A stretch of 25,304 nt of DNA from a virus, in the IMG/VR virus record IMGVR_UViG_3300007542_000169, positions 1 through 25,304 of that record, one strand, 5' to 3'. The notes under the pieces are model-generated. The model did no database searches, was not told the origin of the DNA, and worked only from the letters and a program-made list of their open reading frames with translations. The translations under genes and the position numbers were made by a program. Of the stretch, positions 16,417 to 23,563 are shown piece by piece; the first letter of the stretch is position 1, and every line of letters begins with the position of its first letter.

Positions 16417-17076
16417 ATGGGTATTATGAAAGGCTTGAAGGAAATGGAAAAGGCAATGGAGCGACCTTCTGTAACAGCAGAGGGTGGAGCAAAGGTCCGT
16501 TGGCTAAAGTTGGATGATGGTCAAAGCGCAAAGGTTCGTTTTGTTAATGAACTTGACGAGGACTCTCCAAACTATGAGGCATCACGAGATCTTGCAATCG
16601 TTGTCTCTGAGCACACAAATCCTAAGGATTACAAGCGCAAGGCAGTTTGCACTATGGATAGTGAGGGCCGCTGCTTTGGTTGCGAAATGGCTCGTAAGGA
16701 GCCTAAGAGTGGTTGGCGTGCGCGTTTCCGCTACTACACCAACCTGCTAGTAGATGACGGTCTAGAGACCCCATACGTTGCTGTATGGTCTCAGGGCGTT
16801 GGAAAGCAGTCTGTTTTCAATACCATCCGTGAGTTTGCACTTGATACTGGAAGTATCAGCAATCGCAACTGGAGGCTTAAGCGCCAAGGTAGTGGCACAG
16901 ACACAACATACATTCTTCTACCTGGAGATCCAGATACGGAGAGTTTTGATTGGAGTGGCACTGAGCCATTCAATCTTGAAAAGGTTGTCCGTGAGGTAAC
17001 CTATGCTGAGCAAGAGTCCTTCTATCTAGGATTTGATAGCCCTGCATCAGCAAGCACTGCCAACCTTGAGTGGTAG
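16417..17076 (+). CDS. Putative ssDNA-binding protein with gp32-like zinc motif
   Basis: Probably coats single-stranded DNA at the fork and in recombination. Residues H66, C78, C86 and C89 follow nearly the spacing of the zinc ligands known in T4 gp32 (H64, C77, C87, C90). The surrounding beta-rich segments (VRWLKLDDGQSAKVRF; RFRYYTNLLVDDG; PYVAVWSQGVGK) suit an OB-fold-type protein. It starts with MKGLKEMEKAMERP, a short basic/amphipathic arm. Unlike many SSBs, the C-terminus (STANLEW) is not a strongly acidic tail. A strong AAGGAG (16401-16406) sits 10 bases before ATG, suggesting high expression. Placement between primase and polymerase supports the assignment. Its stop is directly followed by a promoter and a large hairpin. 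Confidence 0.7.
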   Translation: MGIMKGLKEMEKAMERPSVTAEGGAKVRWLKLDDGQSAKVRFVNELDEDSPNYEASRDLAIVVSEHTNPKDYKRKAVCTMDSEGRCFGCEMARKEPKSGWRARFRYYTNLLVDDGLETPYVAVWSQGVGKQSVFNTIREFALDTGSISNRNWRLKRQGSGTDTTYILLPGDPDTESFDWSGTEPFNLEKVVREVTYAEQESFYLGFDSPASASTANLEW

Positions 17077-17106
17077 TTGACATAAGGCGTGGCGGAGTGC
17101 TAGAAT
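17077..17106 (+). promoter_or_regulatory. Sigma-70/SigA-type promoter of the DNA polymerase gene
   Basis: TTGACA (17077-17082), immediately after the preceding stop, an 18-base spacer, then TAGAAT (17101-17106). The downstream half of the promoter, including the -10, is embedded in a perfect inverted repeat (17092-17125), so hairpin formation, repressor binding or read-through could affect its use. Confidence 0.65.
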
Positions 17107-17128
17107 CTAACAACTAGCACTCCGCTAC
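17089..17128 (+). terminator. Strong hairpin overlapping the polymerase promoter (possible I-shaped terminator or operator)
   Basis: Perfect 12-base arms, GCGGAGTGCTAG (17092-17103) and CTAGCACTCCGC (17114-17125), with a 10-base loop. The stem can extend by three more pairs, including one G-T pair. It follows the ssDNA-binding protein stop, as a terminator would, but has only a weak T-rich tail (TACTTTATT). It also contains the -10 element of the next promoter, so it may instead be an operator. Confidence 0.55.
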
Positions 17129-17134
17129 TTTATT

Positions 17135-17140
17135 AAGGAG
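17135..17140 (+). promoter_or_regulatory. Ribosome binding site supporting the TTG start of the polymerase
   Basis: AAGGAG lies four bases before TTG 17145. The next in-frame ATG (17163) is 22 bases away and would remove residues just ahead of the PHP histidine pair, so TTG is preferred. The short spacing and rare start may limit expression. Confidence 0.5.
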
Positions 17141-17144
17141 AATT

Positions 17145-20100
17145 TTGATTAACTACCTGCCAATGCACATGCACGACCATTACAGCATTTTTGATGGTAC
17201 TGCAACGCCTGAGGACTATGCTATTCGTGCCAAGGAACTTGGAATGACAGCAGCAGCCCAAACAAATCATGGAACTAGTTCTGGTCACCGTGACTGGATT
17301 CGTACAATGAGATCTCATGGAATTAAGCCAATTGTGGGTCAAGAGATGTATTTCACTGGAGACAGATTTGACACACGCGATAAGGCAGAGCGCACAACAC
17401 CACTAGATTTAATTTATAATCACCTTATCGTTATTGCCAAGAACGACCAAGGGCTTGAGAATCTTTCTCGCCTATCAGAGATCGCTTGGAACGAGGGCTA
17501 CTACAGGAAGCCACGCATTGACTGGGAAGTCCTTGAGAAGTATAAGGAAGGGCTCATAGTTACTTCTGGATGCATGTCTGGTCTGATCAACAAGGCAATT
17601 GAGGCAGATGAATATGGAATTGCTAAGCAGCACCTAAAGTGGTTTGATGATCAGTTTGGGGATGACTTCTATGTTGAGGTTATGCCACACAATACTGACG
17701 GAATGAATAGGGCTTTGATCGAACTTGCTGATGTTGGTGGATATAAGACAATTGTCACTCCAGACTGTCACCATGCAACGGTAGATCAAAAGGTAATTCA
17801 GGAAATGGTTCTACTTCTCAATACACATGCTAAGTTGAATGGAGAGTCATCTTATCAGGGAAGTACCAAGATTGAAGACATGATGGAGCGCTTGGATTAT
17901 CTTTATGGTAAGGATCGTTCCCTATCATTTAATAAGTTTGACATTCACCTTCTCAGTGGAGAAGAAATGTGGAATGCCATGGGAGATGACGCTCGTGAAG
18001 ATATGTTTAAGAACACCTATGATCTTGGAGATAAGGTAGAGGAATACACTCTTAGCCGTAATCTAAATCTCCTACCAGTAGAGCACAAAGACCCTGATGC
18101 ACAGATTAGAAAGTATGCAGAATCTTTTCTGATAGAGAAGAACCTAAACACCAATCAAGAATATGTTGATAGGCTTAACGAAGAACTAGATATTATTAAG
18201 CAAAAGAAGTTTGCTTCATACTTCCTTGTTGTTCAGAACATGCTTAATTGGGCGAAGAAGAATGACATCATGGTCGGTCCAGGCCGTGGCTCTAGCGCTG
18301 GTTCACTGCTTTGCTATACCCTTGGCATCACAGACATTGATCCAATAAAGCATGGACTATTGTTCTTCCGATTCATCGACATTGATCGTGACGATTGGCC
18401 TGACATTGACTCAGATATTCAGGACTCACGCCGCGAAGAAGTAAAACAATATCTAGAGAATCAGTACAAGCATGTGGCATCAATCGCAACGTTTCTACAG
18501 TTCAAGGATAAGGGGGTTGTTAGAGACGTTAGTCGTGTTCTAAATGTTCCTCTTTCAGATGTCAATCGTGTACTTAAAGTTGTAGATACATGGGATGAGT
18601 TTGTAACCTCTAAGAATACTCAGTGGTTCCGCGACAAGTATCCAGACGTAGTTGTTTATGGAGATCAACTGAGAGGAAGAATTCGTGGTACAGGAGTTCA
18701 CGCTGCTGGTGTAGTCACATCCAAGTATCCCATTTCAAAAATTGCTCCAATGGAGACTCGAAACGTTACTGGAAGTGATGGAAGGCTTCCAGTTGTTGCG
18801 GTAGACATGGAAGAAGCAGCAGATATTGGTCTAATTAAAATTGATGCTTTGGGGCTCAAGACTCTTACCGTAATCAACGATACTCTCTCTATCATTAAAG
18901 ATAGATCAGGTGAGCGACCAGATCTACATAGCATTGACATGGAAGACAAGAGTATTTATGAAATGCTCTCTGACGGTCACACAAAGGGTGTTTTCCAATG
19001 TGAAGCAACTCCATACACAAACCTTTTGGTTAAGATGGGGGTATCTAAATTTGATGAATTGGTAGCCTCTAACGCACTGGTACGTCCAGGAGCCATGAAT
19101 ACTATCGGTAAGGACTATATTGCTCGCAAGCATGGTAAGCAGGGAATTGCCTATGCTAGCCCGATTATGAAGGACTTTACAGAGGACACATACGGTACAA
19201 TTCTTTATCAGGAGCAAGTCATGCTTGCTTGTACGGAACTTGGCGGCATGACAATGGGAGAGGCCAATAAGGTTCGTAACATTATTGGAAAGAAGAAGGA
19301 TGCAAGAGAATTTGATGAATTCAAGGAGTTATTCGTTAGGAATGCTACTGGGCCACTTGGTGGGACGGCTGCTGAGAAGATGTGGCAAGACTTTGAGGCT
19401 CACGCAGGATACTCGTTCAACAAGTCTCATGCTGTTGCTTATTCAACAGTTTCGTACTGGACGGCATGGCTAAAGTATTATTATCCACTAGAGTTTATGT
19501 TTGCTCTTCTTAAGAATGAGAAGGACAAGGATGCTCGCACAGAATATCTAATTGAGGCAAAGCGCATGGGCATTCCTATGCGGCTTCCACACATCAATGA
19601 TTCAGGTATTGACTTTAAGATTGAGGGAAAGGGAATTCGTTTTGGGCTTTCTGGCATTAAGTATATTTCTGATACAATCGCTACAAGATATATTGGCTCA
19701 CGGCCCTTTGCTTCTTATAAAGAAGTTCAAGAGTTTACATTCACAAAGGGAAATGGAGTAAACTCAAGAGCGCTTGAAGCACTAAGAAAGGTTGGCGCTC
19801 TCACATTCCCAGACAATCCTCGCAATGAAGAAGAAATTCGTGAAAATATGTACGAATATCTAAACTTGCCAGAGTTTAATCTACAAGTTCCTCAACACTA
19901 CCATGCTTACATCACTCCAGTCGATGAGTTTGACGAAAAGGGAGCATTCGTAATGATGGGCGTTGTTCGCGGTATTAAAAGAGGTAAGGGATGGAGTCGT
20001 GTAGAACTACTAGACAGTACAGGAAGTGTAGGTATATTTGATGAAGAGGAAACATCCATCGAAGCAGGTCGCAGTTATATTATTCTTGTTGGATCTAACA

Positions 20101-20417
20101 GGATTGTGGAAGCAGTTCCTGTTGAAGAGATACGAGAAAGCAACAGCCCGTTGGTACGGTTCTTAAATTATAAGCAGTTGCCATATGGACAGGATGAGTA
20201 TTTTGTGTTATCCTTCAAGCCTCGCATAACTAAGGCAGGAAAGCGCATGGCTAGTCTTGTGGTGGCTGACAGCGGTAGAGAGTTGATGAGCATGATTGTT
20301 TTCCCATCAACATTTGCAATGGCGTATACCAGAATTGAAGAGGGTAACGCATACAAAATCAATTATAGTCTTTCAAAAGATGAAGACTTAGTATTTCAGG
20401 AGGTAATAAATGCTTAA
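17145..20417 (+). CDS. dnaE: DNA polymerase III alpha subunit (C-family replicative polymerase)
   Basis: Replicative DNA polymerase of the bacterial DnaE type; 1090 residues against about 1160 in E. coli. The N-terminal PHP domain shows MHMHDHYSIFDG (H8, H10), TNHGTSSG (N41, H42) and a later PDCHH. The palm has GRGSSAGSLL and PDIDSD (D420, D422), with the third catalytic aspartate D567 in LIKIDALGLKTL. Thumb, fingers and helix-hairpin-helix parts follow, with an OB-fold near residues 934-965 (FVMMGVVRG ... VELLDSTG). The PHP motif normally reads TDH; here it is TNH, so PHP proofreading may be altered. I see no 3'-5' exonuclease insertion of the PolC type. Its own promoter and AAGGAG lie upstream; the MazG-like gene overlaps its end by eight bases. 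Arginine codons are mostly CGT/CGC, unlike the tail genes. Confidence 0.95.
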   Translation: MINYLPMHMHDHYSIFDGTATPEDYAIRAKELGMTAAAQTNHGTSSGHRDWIRTMRSHGIKPIVGQEMYFTGDRFDTRDKAERTTPLDLIYNHLIVIAKNDQGLENLSRLSEIAWNEGYYRKPRIDWEVLEKYKEGLIVTSGCMSGLINKAIEADEYGIAKQHLKWFDDQFGDDFYVEVMPHNTDGMNRALIELADVGGYKTIVTPDCHHATVDQKVIQEMVLLLNTHAKLNGESSYQGSTKIEDMMERLDYLYGKDRSLSFNKFDIHLLSGEEMWNAMGDDAREDMFKNTYDLGDKVEEYTLSRNLNLLPVEHKDPDAQIRKYAESFLIEKNLNTNQEYVDRLNEELDIIKQKKFASYFLVVQNMLNWAKKNDIMVGPGRGSSAGSLLCYTLGITDIDPIKHGLLFFRFIDIDRDDWPDIDSDIQDSRREEVKQYLENQYKHVASIATFLQFKDKGVVRDVSRVLNVPLSDVNRVLKVVDTWDEFVTSKNTQWFRDKYPDVVVYGDQLRGRIRGTGVHAAGVVTSKYPISKIAPMETRNVTGSDGRLPVVAVDMEEAADIGLIKIDALGLKTLTVINDTLSIIKDRSGERPDLHSIDMEDKSIYEMLSDGHTKGVFQCEATPYTNLLVKMGVSKFDELVASNALVRPGAMNTIGKDYIARKHGKQGIAYASPIMKDFTEDTYGTILYQEQVMLACTELGGMTMGEANKVRNIIGKKKDAREFDEFKELFVRNATGPLGGTAAEKMWQDFEAHAGYSFNKSHAVAYSTVSYWTAWLKYYYPLEFMFALLKNEKDKDARTEYLIEAKRMGIPMRLPHINDSGIDFKIEGKGIRFGLSGIKYISDTIATRYIGSRPFASYKEVQEFTFTKGNGVNSRALEALRKVGALTFPDNPRNEEEIRENMYEYLNLPEFNLQVPQHYHAYITPVDEFDEKGAFVMMGVVRGIKRGKGWSRVELLDSTGSVGIFDEEETSIEAGRSYIILVGSNRIVEAVPVEEIRESNSPLVRFLNYKQLPYGQDEYFVLSFKPRITKAGKRMASLVVADSGRELMSMIVFPSTFAMAYTRIEEGNAYKINYSLSKDEDLVFQEVINA

Positions 20418-20754
20418 CGATCTGGACGATGTATCGTTCACACTAAATGCCAGTGCTCGTGCAAAGGGTTTTTGGGAACCACTTAAGAGAATGGATGAGC
20501 AGGATCACATCATCTTTTATCTAAAACAACTTCAGATGATCAATACAGAGGTTAGCGAGGTAACTGAAGCAATGCGTAAGGAGAAGGGGGACGACCAAGT
20601 AGTAGAAGAACTTGCAGACATTCTTATCAGACTCCTTGACCTATACGGTGGCTTGTCTACACAAGGATACACAGACGAATCTCTCCAAAAGCATTTCCAA
20701 AATAAGGTTGATAAGAATAAGAATCGACCAAAGATGCACGAGGTTCTAGCATGA
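20410..20754 (+). CDS. MazG-like nucleoside triphosphate pyrophosphohydrolase (114 aa)
   Basis: Single-domain all-alpha NTP pyrophosphatase that hydrolyses (d)NTPs to monophosphates. The metal motif is present: E47xxE50 (EVSE) and E67xxD70 (ELAD), followed by a helix and the closing N-K-x-RP pattern with H109. It lies between polymerase and RecA in the replication operon, so it may tune the nucleotide pool, remove damaged nucleotides or influence the host stringent response, as suggested for other phage MazG proteins. A strong AGGAGG (20399-20404) overlaps the polymerase end, and an ATGA junction links it to RecA. Confidence 0.8.
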   Translation: MLNDLDDVSFTLNASARAKGFWEPLKRMDEQDHIIFYLKQLQMINTEVSEVTEAMRKEKGDDQVVEELADILIRLLDLYGGLSTQGYTDESLQKHFQNKVDKNKNRPKMHEVLA

Positions 20755-21761
20755 CAGACATTGACGAAATTCTTGCTCAACTTAATCCAAAATTAAGAAA
20801 AAAGATTTCTCTGGGGTCTGAAATTGAGCAGACTCAGTTTGCCAAGACTCCTAGTTTTGGATTAAATCGTGCTCTCAATGGTGGATTTCCTTACGGTCGT
20901 CAAGTATTGGTGTGGGGAAACAAGTCTGCTGGTAAATCATCATTCTGCCTACAACTTATTGCTCAGGCACAACAGGAAGGCAAGGTGTGTGCATGGATAG
21001 ATGCAGAAATGACTTACTCCCCAGAATGGGCTACAGAATTAGGCGTAGACAGTACCAAGTTAATTCACTCCACAGCACGAACTATGAACGACATGGTAGA
21101 TGTTGGTACAGACCTAATGAAGGCTGGCGTAGACATTATCGTTGTGGATAGCATTTCTGCACTACTCCCTGCAATATATTTTGAAAAGGACTCAACTGAT
21201 CTAAAGCAGTTGGAGAATACTAAGCAGATTGGTGCAGAGGCACGAGATATGACCAATGCAGTAAAGATGCTTAACTATGCCAATAATCAAGTAAAGCCTA
21301 CGCTGCTAGTTTTAATCTCTCAGGCTCGCAATAACATTGGGGCAATGTATGTATCGCAGCAGCCTACAGGAGGCATGGCAACCAAGTTCTATTCATCCAC
21401 CATTATTAAACTATTCTCATCAGAGTCAGATAACCAAGCCATTAAGGGAAAGATTTATGTTGGTGATAAGATTATTGAGGAAAAGATTGGTCGCAAGGTT
21501 AGATGGGATGTTCAGTTTTCTAAGACAAGTCCAGCATTCCAAAATGGCGAATATGATTTTTACTTTAGAGGTCAAGATGTTGGCATAGATACAGTCGCAG
21601 ATCTAGTTGATACAGCAGAAATGCTTGGGTTTGTTGAAAGGGCTGGTGCATGGTATACAGTTGAAGGAGAACGATATCAGGGAAGAGATAGGTTAGTTAT
21701 GGGAGTCAAGGAAAATCTTGACATTCAAGAGACGCTTATAGAAAAGGTTGCTAATGCCTAA
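20751..21761 (+). CDS. recA: RecA-like recombinase (336 aa)
   Basis: ATP-dependent strand-exchange protein acting in recombination-dependent replication and repair. Walker A GNKSAGKS (56-63), DAEMTYSPEWATELGVD (84-100, with E86 at the RecA catalytic glutamate), Walker B DIIVVDSISALLP (128-140), ISQARNNIGAMY (189-200), and GGMATKFYSSTIIKL (207-221), which parallels the RecA L2-adjacent helix. The C-terminal domain keeps VGIDTVADLVDTAEMLGFVERAGAWY, matching the RecA core end. Its length is close to bacterial RecA (about 350), and it is more RecA-like than UvsX-like. Starts in an ATGA overlap with the MazG-like gene and overlaps the small zinc-protein gene by eight bases. Confidence 0.9.
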   Translation: MTDIDEILAQLNPKLRKKISLGSEIEQTQFAKTPSFGLNRALNGGFPYGRQVLVWGNKSAGKSSFCLQLIAQAQQEGKVCAWIDAEMTYSPEWATELGVDSTKLIHSTARTMNDMVDVGTDLMKAGVDIIVVDSISALLPAIYFEKDSTDLKQLENTKQIGAEARDMTNAVKMLNYANNQVKPTLLVLISQARNNIGAMYVSQQPTGGMATKFYSSTIIKLFSSESDNQAIKGKIYVGDKIIEEKIGRKVRWDVQFSKTSPAFQNGEYDFYFRGQDVGIDTVADLVDTAEMLGFVERAGAWYTVEGERYQGRDRLVMGVKENLDIQETLIEKVANA

Positions 21762-21909
21762 ATTTTCAGTCTATGAAGGTAAGTTTATTTGTCAAAAATG
21801 TAAATCAGATGTTTCTAAGGCTAGATTCTGGAAAGACACCTATGATTTTACATGGATGTGTGAGTGCAGGTATGTATCAAAGATAAATCTATATTCAAAG
21901 GGGTACTAG
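21754..21909 (+). CDS. Small zinc-ribbon protein (51 aa)
   Basis: Short gene overlapping the RecA end by eight bases. Cysteines C13, C16 (CQKC) and C36, C38 (CEC) form a zinc-ribbon-like four-cysteine set, separated by a basic aromatic stretch (KARFWKDTYDFTWM). The second pair is CxC rather than CxxC. Function unknown; it sits in a recombination operon, so DNA binding is plausible. Its stop TAG shares a base with the GTG start of the next gene (TAGTG at 21907-21911), which supports it as a real coding unit. Confidence 0.55.
   Translation: MPKFSVYEGKFICQKCKSDVSKARFWKDTYDFTWMCECRYVSKINLYSKGY
21897..21903 (+). promoter_or_regulatory. Ribosome binding site fixing GTG start at 21909
   Basis: AAAGGGG lies five bases before GTG 21909. 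The open frame continues upstream to 21864, but the earlier codons overlap the zinc-ribbon gene and have no such site. Confidence 0.5.
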
Positions 21910-22199
21910 TGAGTGAAAGCGGAGAAGCAAAAAGAATTGGAGCAAGACTACATAAAAACTCTGGCAGGAATTACACTAAGGGGGATGCTAGTTGGTACGA
22001 CTATGTTCTTGACTTTAAAGAGTTTTCAAAGTCTTTTAGCATCACTCAAAAGGTATGGTCAAAAGTAGTTACAGATTGCTTAAAGGTTGACAGAAAGAAG
22101 TCTCCTGCGATATGCTTAGTTCTTGATGGTAAAACTAGACTTGCTATAATTGAGTGGTCAGAGTTTGAAAGGTTAGTAGAAGGTGACAACAATGAATGA
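21909..22199 (+). CDS. Hjc-like Holliday junction resolvase / PD-(D/E)XK nuclease (96 aa)
   Basis: Short nuclease of the restriction-endonuclease fold. The motif order SESGEAKRIGARLHKNSGRNYTKGD, then D35-x-K37 (LDFKEF), then SKSFSIT parallels Hjc/phage resolvase-like proteins, where a GD aspartate (D26) and an E/D-x-K pair bind metal. Here the usual glutamate is an aspartate. A later helix (TQKVWSKVVTDCLK) and beta strand (PAICLVLDG) fit the fold. It would cut branched DNA made by RecA. GTG 21909 is chosen because of the AAAGGGG site. It is one of two resolvase candidates in this operon. The fold is fairly well supported; substrate specificity is inference. Confidence 0.65.
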   Translation: MSESGEAKRIGARLHKNSGRNYTKGDASWYDYVLDFKEFSKSFSITQKVWSKVVTDCLKVDRKKSPAICLVLDGKTRLAIIEWSEFERLVEGDNNE

Positions 22200-22503
22200 G
22201 GCATCTAAGTCAACTCTAGAACAGGTCAGTGGTCTATACGACATTGCTGAATATATGAATGATGAAGAACTCACAACCGCCCTTGAGTTTATTGCTAAAA
22301 TAATTATGAAGCCAGACATCCCACTCCACGTTGTTACAACGGAGTTAGTAAGGATGCAGGCAATTGCAGCAAAGATGGCATTCAAGGCGACTTGGCTTAC
22401 CAATGTTGATAAAAGCAGCAGAGAAAAGAAAAATATATATTACACAGCCGCATCAGAGATTGATAAAGTATGCGCTACACTTAAGTATCTAACAAAGGGA
22501 TGA
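22192..22503 (+). CDS. Small helical phage protein (103 aa), unknown
   Basis: Helical throughout (SGLYDIAEYMNDEELTTALEF; LVRMQAIAAKMAFKATWL; EKKNIYYTAASEIDKVCATL). The closing N-x-YY-x-A-x-x-E-I-D-K ... LKYL pattern is one I associate with small proteins in phage replication regions, without known function. ATG 22192 is preferred over GTG 22183 because AAGGTG (22180-22185) lies six bases upstream. It overlaps the resolvase end by eight bases and the following nuclease gene closely. Confidence 0.55.
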   Translation: MNEASKSTLEQVSGLYDIAEYMNDEELTTALEFIAKIIMKPDIPLHVVTTELVRMQAIAAKMAFKATWLTNVDKSSREKKNIYYTAASEIDKVCATLKYLTKG

Positions 22504-22505
22504 AA

Positions 22506-23273
22506 ATGGCAAAGAATTTTTTAAAGCAGGTTTTAGATAAGCAACCAGAAGGACCAATAGACACAAAGGCTTTAATCGCTAAGATTGAAGAAGGCTATAC
22601 CATAGATAGAACAACAGACTTTAAAACCAAGAAGTCTTTCAGTCCATCCACGCTTGTGTATGGCAATGGCGCTTGTCCTAGATATTGGTTCCTAGCATTC
22701 TCAGGAGCAGACTTTGAAGACAATGTAGACGCCTATGCCGCCGCAAATATGGGCAGCGGTGTAGATGGTCATGCTCGCATTCAGAAGGCCATCACAGCGG
22801 CTGGAATCATGGTTGAAGAGGAGAAGAGGGTCATTGCTTCAGATCCACCGATCTTTGGGTTTGCAGATGCTGTAATCCAATGGGGTGAGGAGCAGCCCGT
22901 AGTTGAAATTAAGACTATGCGTGAAGAGTCGTTTGCATATCGTAAGCACGCCAAGCCACCAAACTATCACCTGATGCAGTTGATTATCTACATGAAGGTT
23001 CTTGGTAGAAAGTTGGGGGTACTTCTTTATGAAAACAAAAACTCTCATGAACTACATGCCATTACGGTAGAGCCAGAGCCAGAGTACATTGCTTGGGCAG
23101 ACTATGCATTTGATTGGATGAGGACTGTTCGTAAGGCGTGGGAAGATAAGACAATCCCAAAGAAGACCTATAGAGCAAACTCAAAGGTGTGCAAGACTTG
23201 CCCAATTCAAAAGGCCTGTGCCTCAGCAGAAAAGGGAGATATTAAGATCAGCCCCTTGGAGTACCTTGAATGA
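22506..23273 (+). CDS. Cas4/RecB-like PD-(D/E)XK exonuclease with four cysteines
   Basis: Exonuclease-type protein of the RecB/Cas4 nuclease family; 255 residues. Motifs: H89 (GVDGHARI), D121 (FADAV), E134-x-K136 (VVEIKTM), and Q158-x3-Y162 (HLMQLIIYM), the full RecB-type set. C57 (GACPRYW) and C229, C232, C238 (CKTCPIQKAC) match the split four-cysteine set that holds an iron-sulphur cluster in Cas4 and AddB. It probably resects DNA ends for RecA. There is no CRISPR array or other Cas gene nearby, so a CRISPR role is not suggested. The start ATG 22506 has AAAGGGA at a workable distance; ATG 22500 overlaps that site and would add two residues. An ATGA overlap links it to the following gene. 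Confidence 0.8.
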   Translation: MAKNFLKQVLDKQPEGPIDTKALIAKIEEGYTIDRTTDFKTKKSFSPSTLVYGNGACPRYWFLAFSGADFEDNVDAYAAANMGSGVDGHARIQKAITAAGIMVEEEKRVIASDPPIFGFADAVIQWGEEQPVVEIKTMREESFAYRKHAKPPNYHLMQLIIYMKVLGRKLGVLLYENKNSHELHAITVEPEPEYIAWADYAFDWMRTVRKAWEDKTIPKKTYRANSKVCKTCPIQKACASAEKGDIKISPLEYLE

Positions 23274-23563
23274 AAAATTGCGATTGGTGCTCAAAAGATT
23301 TTGTACCTAATGTTAGTTATCAGATTTACTGCTCTTCTAAGTGCAGAGAACTTTCAACTAAGCAAAAGGTTAATGAGAGATATCAACAAAAACGTAGGGC
23401 AAAGTTATCGCAAAAAAAAAGAAAGTGTTTAAATGGCTGTGGAACAACCCTGTCTGTATATAATGACACTGGTCGATGCTCATTCTGCAATATAGATTCA
23501 AGGCAAGTAGACAAAGCGCTTAAAGAGTTGAAAGGTTTTATAGATTATGAAAAATATGAATAG
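23270..23563 (+). CDS. Double zinc-finger protein (97 aa)
   Basis: Two cysteine quartets: C4, C7, C21, C25 (CDWC ... YCSSKC) and C53, C57, C70, C73 (CLNGC ... CSFC), joined by a lysine/arginine-rich linker (NERYQQKRRAKLSQKKRK). The first finger resembles the YCS-x-x-C ribbons seen near HNH and other phage DNA enzymes, but no HNH motif is present. The basic linker suggests nucleic-acid binding. Starts in an ATGA overlap and extends 17 bases into the RuvC-like gene. Function unknown. Confidence 0.6.
   Translation: MKNCDWCSKDFVPNVSYQIYCSSKCRELSTKQKVNERYQQKRRAKLSQKKRKCLNGCGTTLSVYNDTGRCSFCNIDSRQVDKALKELKGFIDYEKYE

Noticed and set aside
22506-23273. CRISPR-associated interpretation of the Cas4-like nuclease
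   Set aside because: No repeat-spacer array, no cas1/cas2 and no other Cas gene in the window; the neighbours are recombination genes.
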